Part shown: in pieces, positions 6,967-9,855 of the stretch
How positions within the stretch are numbered: position 1 is the first letter of the stretch
How the letters are laid out: each line of letters starts with the position of its first letter
NCBI GenBank assembly: GCA_023266795.1
Contig: JAHFPI010000010.1
Coordinates: 1 to 9,855 of the forward strand
Source of the DNA: Rhodospirillales bacterium
GTDB taxonomy: Bacteria; Pseudomonadota; Alphaproteobacteria; Micavibrionales; UBA2020
DNA: 9,855 nt
Direction of reading: 5' to 3'
Notes under the pieces: model-generated
Databases searched by the model: none
The model's input: the letters and a program-made list of their open reading frames with translations, nothing else
What the model was told of the DNA's origin: nothing
Translations under genes and position numbers: made by a program

Positions 6967-7926
6967 ATGCACCGGAAGCGTTTTTTCCTGTCGGCTGCGG
7001 TTATGACGGCATGGCTGGGAATTTCCGGCTGCAGCACATCCGGAAATATGCCGGCATCCGTGATTTATCTGGGGCTGCATTCCGATTCAGCGACCGGCGC
7101 CATGATGGTGGGAGCGGGGGATAATCTTTGGGATATTGCCAAGCGCTACCGGCTGCCGATCCGCGAGATTATTGATCTGAACGGGATTGAGCCGCCCTAT
7201 GCGCTTGCCGAGGGGCAGCGGCTGAAATTACCCGCGCCGGTGGAATATCGCGTCAGGTACGGCGATACGCTTTACGACATAGCCAATATTTTCGCGGTGG
7301 GCACCTACCGGCTGGCGCAGGTGAATGGCCTGCAGGCACCCTACAAAGTCAGCCCCGGGCAGCAGCTGAGAATCCCGTCTTCCCTGCGCCGGCAGGATGA
7401 GCCCCAGCCATCATCACAGCCACCGCAGCCATCACAGCAGGTTGTTTTGCTGAAATCTCCGCGCCCTGCCGAAAAAAGCCGGGAACCGGTTCATTCTTTG
7501 GCGCCGCCACCCGAAAAGCATCCGCCGCCGTCAACGACGCTCATGAGCTCGAAACGTCCTGATTTTATGTGGCCGGTGCGCGGCAAGATTATTTTGGCCT
7601 ATGGCCCCACGGGGGACGGCCTCTATAACGATGGAATTAATATCGCGGCGCCACGGGGGGCACCTGTGGCGGCGGCGGCAGATGGCGTTGTGGCCTATGT
7701 CGGGGATGACCTCAAAAGCTACGGCAATCTGGTGTTGATCCGTCACGGCGGCGGCACGATGACGGCCTACGCCCATCTGGCTTCCGTCAGGGTCAAAAGG
7801 GGCATGACGATCCGCAAGGGGCAGGCGATAGGCGCCATCGGGTCGACGGGCGCCGTTTCCGTGTCACAGCTGCATTTTGAAATCCGGCAGGGATCGAAAA
7901 CCTGCGATCCGAAGCGTTATTTGTAG
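6967..7926 (+). CDS. nlpD: NlpD-like lipoprotein: two LysM domains and a degenerate M23 (LytM) domain
   Basis: This is a likely outer-membrane lipoprotein that activates cell-separation amidases. The 319-residue product starts with MHRKRFFLSAAV and a lipobox ending ISGC, giving lipidated Cys 22. LysM repeats follow at about 47-90 (GDNLWDIAKRY, LNGIE) and 93-137 (YRVRYGDTLYDIA, VNGLQ), then a Pro/Gln-rich linker to about 195, and a LytM domain at 200-319 (FMWPVRGKII to PKRYL). Zinc and catalytic residues of active M23 enzymes are replaced: NDGIN at 221-225 has Asn in place of both the metal His and the metal Asp, and the HxH motif reads QLH (301-303). YAHL (268-271) is kept. E. coli NlpD has the same kind of loss and works as an AmiC activator, so a non-catalytic role is inferred here. 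An upstream in-frame ATG at 6862 lies within pcm and would displace the lipobox, so 6967 is preferred; AGGG at 6958-6961 precedes it. Confidence 0.9.
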   Translation: MHRKRFFLSAAVMTAWLGISGCSTSGNMPASVIYLGLHSDSATGAMMVGAGDNLWDIAKRYRLPIREIIDLNGIEPPYALAEGQRLKLPAPVEYRVRYGDTLYDIANIFAVGTYRLAQVNGLQAPYKVSPGQQLRIPSSLRRQDEPQPSSQPPQPSQQVVLLKSPRPAEKSREPVHSLAPPPEKHPPPSTTLMSSKRPDFMWPVRGKIILAYGPTGDGLYNDGINIAAPRGAPVAAAADGVVAYVGDDLKSYGNLVLIRHGGGTMTAYAHLASVRVKRGMTIRKGQAIGAIGSTGAVSVSQLHFEIRQGSKTCDPKRYL

Positions 7927-7936
7927 GGATGCTCAC

Positions 7937-8452
7937 TCATTCCACGTTGAAACGGTTTTCCCCGCAGGCAACGCCATCCAGCTTCCAGACTTTGCCGTCT
8001 TTAACCATCTTGTAAATCGGCCCTTCGATGCTAGGATAGAGATGCTCACGCCATGTAGACATGATAATCGCTTCATGAGTATTCTCTTTTATCGTGTGGA
8101 AAAGCTGGTCGTACTCACTGCTATCCTGCGCGCCGCATGTCAGGGGATTGAAGCCGGCACTGATACACGGGTTCTCGTCGCTGCAATGTTCCAGCGCCTT
8201 GTTTCTTCCTTTTGCTGTTTGCATGAATTTTTTTGTGAGAAAGGGGCTCTCCTTGTCGGCGTCGTTTTTAGTAAGATACCTGCCCATATCGGGATTCTTT
8301 TTTTCTTGTGTCTGTATGTTATTAAGAGCCTTCTCCGCCTCCGTTTGCGGTGCGTGAAAGGCTTCCGGGGGCAGCCCCTCCGCAAATGCTGATGGCGGCG
8401 TAATAATGAAAGGTATAAAAAACAACAAAAGACCAACAGACCATATTTTCAT
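7937..8452 (-). CDS. Small secreted protein of unknown function, paralogue A
   Basis: I do not recognise a named family. From ATG 8452 the product has about 171 residues with a clear signal peptide (MKIWSVGLLLFFIPFIIT, then PSAFA before EGLPP), so it is probably periplasmic or secreted. The mature part has EGLPPEAFHAPQTEAEKAL, a charged middle, a short Cys pair (HCSDENPC), LTCG, the block YDQLFHTIKEN..AIIMS..RE, and a C-terminal IYKMVKDGKVWKLDGVAC. Two Cys (LTCG and the terminal one) are shared with the neighbouring paralogue and could form a disulfide. The start 8452 is favoured by GGAG at 8461-8464, nine bases upstream; ATG 8467, which overlaps the stop of the upstream gene in TAATG, would add five residues before the signal. 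It is last in its operon and ends 10 bases from the nlpD stop, facing it. The W-x-LDG ending is reminiscent of small NTF2/DUF3828-like folds, but this is weak. Confidence 0.8.
   Translation of the reverse strand: MKIWSVGLLLFFIPFIITPPSAFAEGLPPEAFHAPQTEAEKALNNIQTQEKKNPDMGRYLTKNDADKESPFLTKKFMQTAKGRNKALEHCSDENPCISAGFNPLTCGAQDSSEYDQLFHTIKENTHEAIIMSTWREHLYPSIEGPIYKMVKDGKVWKLDGVACGENRFNVE
8081..8107. repeat. Direct repeat copy 1 (tandem gene duplication)
   Basis: These 27 bases match 8620-8646 at 26 of 27 positions, about 539 bases apart. On the minus strand they encode the QLFHTI core of the two paralogues. The repeat is a remnant of the gene duplication and not a mobile-element end. Confidence 0.75.
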
Positions 8453-8460
8453 TTTCAGGC

Positions 8461-8464
8461 ACTC
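8461..8464 (-). promoter_or_regulatory. Ribosome binding site deciding the start of paralogue A
   Basis: On the minus strand GGAG lies nine bases before ATG 8452. It sits just after the competing ATG at 8467. Choosing 8452 puts the basic N-terminus MK directly in front of the hydrophobic signal segment, matching the layout of paralogue B. Confidence 0.6.
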
Positions 8465-8466
8465 CA

Positions 8467-9042
8467 TTACTTCGCCGTATTAAAGTCAGTGTTTTTGCAA
8501 ACAATGCCGTCAAGCTCCCAGTTTTCCCCTTCTTTGACCAGCTTATAAATTGACCCATTGAGGAGCTTATCGGTATTAATGGCTTCACGTCGTACGGACA
8601 TGATGATGGCATTCTGATCATTCTCTTCTATCGTGTGGAAAAGCTGATTGTAGTTATTGCTGTACCCTGTGCCGCAGGTAAGAATGCCGCTAACGAGCGC
8701 ATAATATTTATCCTTCCCTCCGGAGTTCCTTTTCAGTTGCTTACCTTTTTCTTTTAAGCTGTGTAAAAACTGCTGTGTGAACGGGGAGGCAGCAACGCCG
8801 TCCTCTGGTGGCACATCTCCCGCAGGCTTATGCAGAAGCCCTCCTTCCTCATCCTTGTCAGACAGCAGCAGTTTATCCAGCGACATTTCCGCATCTGTCT
8901 GCGCTGCATGAAAGTCGCCGGGAGGCACTCCCTCGGATACGGCGCTGGCGGAAGAGGCGTCATCCTCGGCGGCCGCCATGCGCAGCGTGATAAAAGCAGC
9001 CGCAAACATGAATAACAAGAGGACGAGGAAGCGGGTTTTCAT
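8467..9042 (-). CDS. Small secreted protein of unknown function, paralogue B
   Basis: This is a 191-residue product with a signal peptide (MKTRFLVLLLFMFAAAFI, cleavage likely after MAAA, before EDDASS). Its mature region shares EGVPPGDFHAAQTDAEMSL at the N-terminal side and LTCG, YNQLFHTIEEN, NAIIMS, RE, IYKLVKEG, W-x-LDGI and a last Cys at the C-terminal side with paralogue A. About half of the residues in the final 67 or so align identically by eye. The middle is divergent and acidic, and the extra Cys pair of A is missing, leaving two conserved Cys. GGAG at 9051-9054 (minus strand), eight bases upstream, supports the start. It follows the upstream unknown gene by 36 bases and its stop touches the possible ATG 8467 of A (TAATG). 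Function is unknown; a periplasmic location is inferred. Confidence 0.82.
   Translation of the reverse strand: MKTRFLVLLLFMFAAAFITLRMAAAEDDASSASAVSEGVPPGDFHAAQTDAEMSLDKLLLSDKDEEGGLLHKPAGDVPPEDGVAASPFTQQFLHSLKEKGKQLKRNSGGKDKYYALVSGILTCGTGYSNNYNQLFHTIEENDQNAIIMSVRREAINTDKLLNGSIYKLVKEGENWELDGIVCKNTDFNTAK
8620..8646. repeat. Direct repeat copy 2 (tandem gene duplication)
   Basis: Partner of 8081-8107 with one mismatch, in the equivalent codons of paralogue B. Retention of near-identical DNA here, while the middle of the genes has diverged, points to selection on this core or fairly recent duplication or conversion. Confidence 0.75.
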
Positions 9043-9050
9043 TTTTTTTA

Positions 9051-9054
9051 CTCC
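9051..9054 (-). promoter_or_regulatory. Ribosome binding site of paralogue B
   Basis: GGAG on the minus strand, eight A/T-rich bases before ATG 9042. It lies in the 36-base gap after the upstream gene, which shows no hairpin or promoter that I can support, so B is probably read through from upstream. Confidence 0.6.
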
Positions 9055-9078
9055 GGTATTTTATTATTTTATGCAGTG

Positions 9079-9855
9079 TTATTTATTGGGCGCGGCCTGC
9101 ATCTGGCTGCTGTTCTGATCGGGATGAATTTTTAATGCGGCACGGGCGGCAAGCAGCGCGTTCAGCTGTTCCTGCAGCCTGTAAATATCCTGCAACTGGA
9201 TTGTGATATAGGCATTGACGGAGGTTTGTTCCTGCTTGACGGCACCGGGATTGTTTTCCATGCGGATGAAATATTCCGGATCGAAAAACCGCTCTTTTGT
9301 CAGCGCCAGCATAATTTCGTTGTAACTGGGGTTCTGCGCGATCTTGGCGGGATCGACGCTCGCCTTTGTCCGGATTTCTTTCACTAATCCGCCAACGGGT
9401 TTTCCTCCCCCGGGGAAAGTCGGCGCCAATCCCGTGCGTCTTGCAATGATGGAGGAGACGACATCTGCGGCAATATTGTTAATGGCGTCAAGATGCTGCT
9501 GTTTTATGATGTATTCCTTGCCCTGGGAGGTGCCGACAACATTATCGGGAATTCTCTCCCGGATCGTCGGTTGTACGAGATTTTTAAGCAGTGCCAGAGA
9601 GGCTTTGTATTCATCGGGGTTATTCATGTTTATGGTGTCTTTCAACAGGAATCCCTCGATACTGATATCGGCGTTGGGGAGCATGCCTGGTGCCGTCGGG
9701 TTGGGGCAGGCGCTAACGCCGTTATTATTTGCGGGATCCTGGAATTCCTTGCAGTATTCCTCCCAGCGCATCCTCTGGTCTGTCGCGGGGTCGGGACCCG
9801 GCGCATAGGGCGCGGCTTTGACGGCGTTTGCCGAGCGCCTTTGCAGATCCTGTTT
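9079..9855 (-). CDS. Unknown protein, 5' end beyond window; possibly type IV secretion-associated
   Basis: The frame is open from the stop at 9079 to the right edge, giving 258 visible residues. The ATG at 9771 has no good ribosome site, and 28 further in-frame codons without a stop lie before it, so the true start is probably outside. Visible marks are RMRWEEYCKEF, DPANNNGVSACPNP (two Cys about 18 residues apart), ADISIEGFLLKDTINM, a long helical region with a Gly-rich break (TFPGGGKPVGG), KERFFDPEYFIRMENN, and a C-terminal helical stretch (ITIQLQDIYRLQEQL) ending in a Gln/Ala-rich tail. From memory, the pairing of an N-terminal YC..DP.NNG..C segment, a middle DTIN segment and a RFxDPEYF segment resembles uncharacterised alphaproteobacterial proteins near Dot/Icm-like (type IVB) secretion genes; this is weak. 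It is first in the visible minus-strand set and is followed after 36 bases by the paralogue pair. Confidence 0.75.
   Translation of the reverse strand, partial: KQDLQRRSANAVKAAPYAPGPDPATDQRMRWEEYCKEFQDPANNNGVSACPNPTAPGMLPNADISIEGFLLKDTINMNNPDEYKASLALLKNLVQPTIRERIPDNVVGTSQGKEYIIKQQHLDAINNIAADVVSSIIARRTGLAPTFPGGGKPVGGLVKEIRTKASVDPAKIAQNPSYNEIMLALTKERFFDPEYFIRMENNPGAVKQEQTSVNAYITIQLQDIYRLQEQLNALLAARAALKIHPDQNSSQMQAAPNK

Noticed and set aside
7888..7912. Inverted repeat GGATCG...CGATCC near the end of nlpD as a terminator
   Set aside because: The stem is only six base pairs with an eight-base loop, lies inside the coding region, and is not followed by a T run.
7877..8392. A plus-strand open frame of 171 codons running past the nlpD end
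   Set aside because: It overlaps nlpD and paralogue A on the opposite strand, has no ribosome site or family resemblance, and the minus-strand reading has a signal peptide and a paralogue.

Overview
The window looks like chromosomal DNA from an alphaproteobacterium. The plus-strand gene order SPOR protein - nagZ - scpA - scpB - tatA - tatB - tatC - serS - surE - pcm - nlpD-like is the compact block known from many alphaproteobacteria, and each product is recognisable from its own motifs. The lineage below class cannot be fixed from sequence reading alone. A deep-branching or host/prey-associated group such as Micavibrionales is possible, but this is only a guess.

Region 1 (1-7926, plus strand) appears to be one tightly packed transcription unit. 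Genes overlap or are separated by a few bases, and the largest gap is 37 bases before serS. No internal terminator is visible. It combines cell-wall recycling and septal peptidoglycan control (SPOR protein, NagZ, NlpD-like), chromosome condensation (ScpA, ScpB with SMC), twin-arginine export (TatABC), serine charging of tRNA (SerRS), and nucleotide and protein repair (SurE, Pcm). The main anomaly is in serS: an in-frame TAA replaces a normally conserved serine codon at codon 55, while the rest of the gene is intact and in the same frame.

Region 2 (7937-9855, minus strand) converges on nlpD, with only 10 bases between the two stop codons. In many alphaproteobacteria yajC-secD-secF would be expected after the M23/LysM gene, so the conserved synteny breaks here. 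The region holds, in transcription order, a 5'-truncated gene of unknown function running off the right edge (weakly reminiscent of proteins near type IV secretion loci), then two small secreted paralogues (191 and about 171 residues) that arose by tandem duplication. This part is visibly more AT-rich than region 1 and looks accessory. No RNA genes, CRISPR arrays, insertion sequences or convincing terminators were seen.
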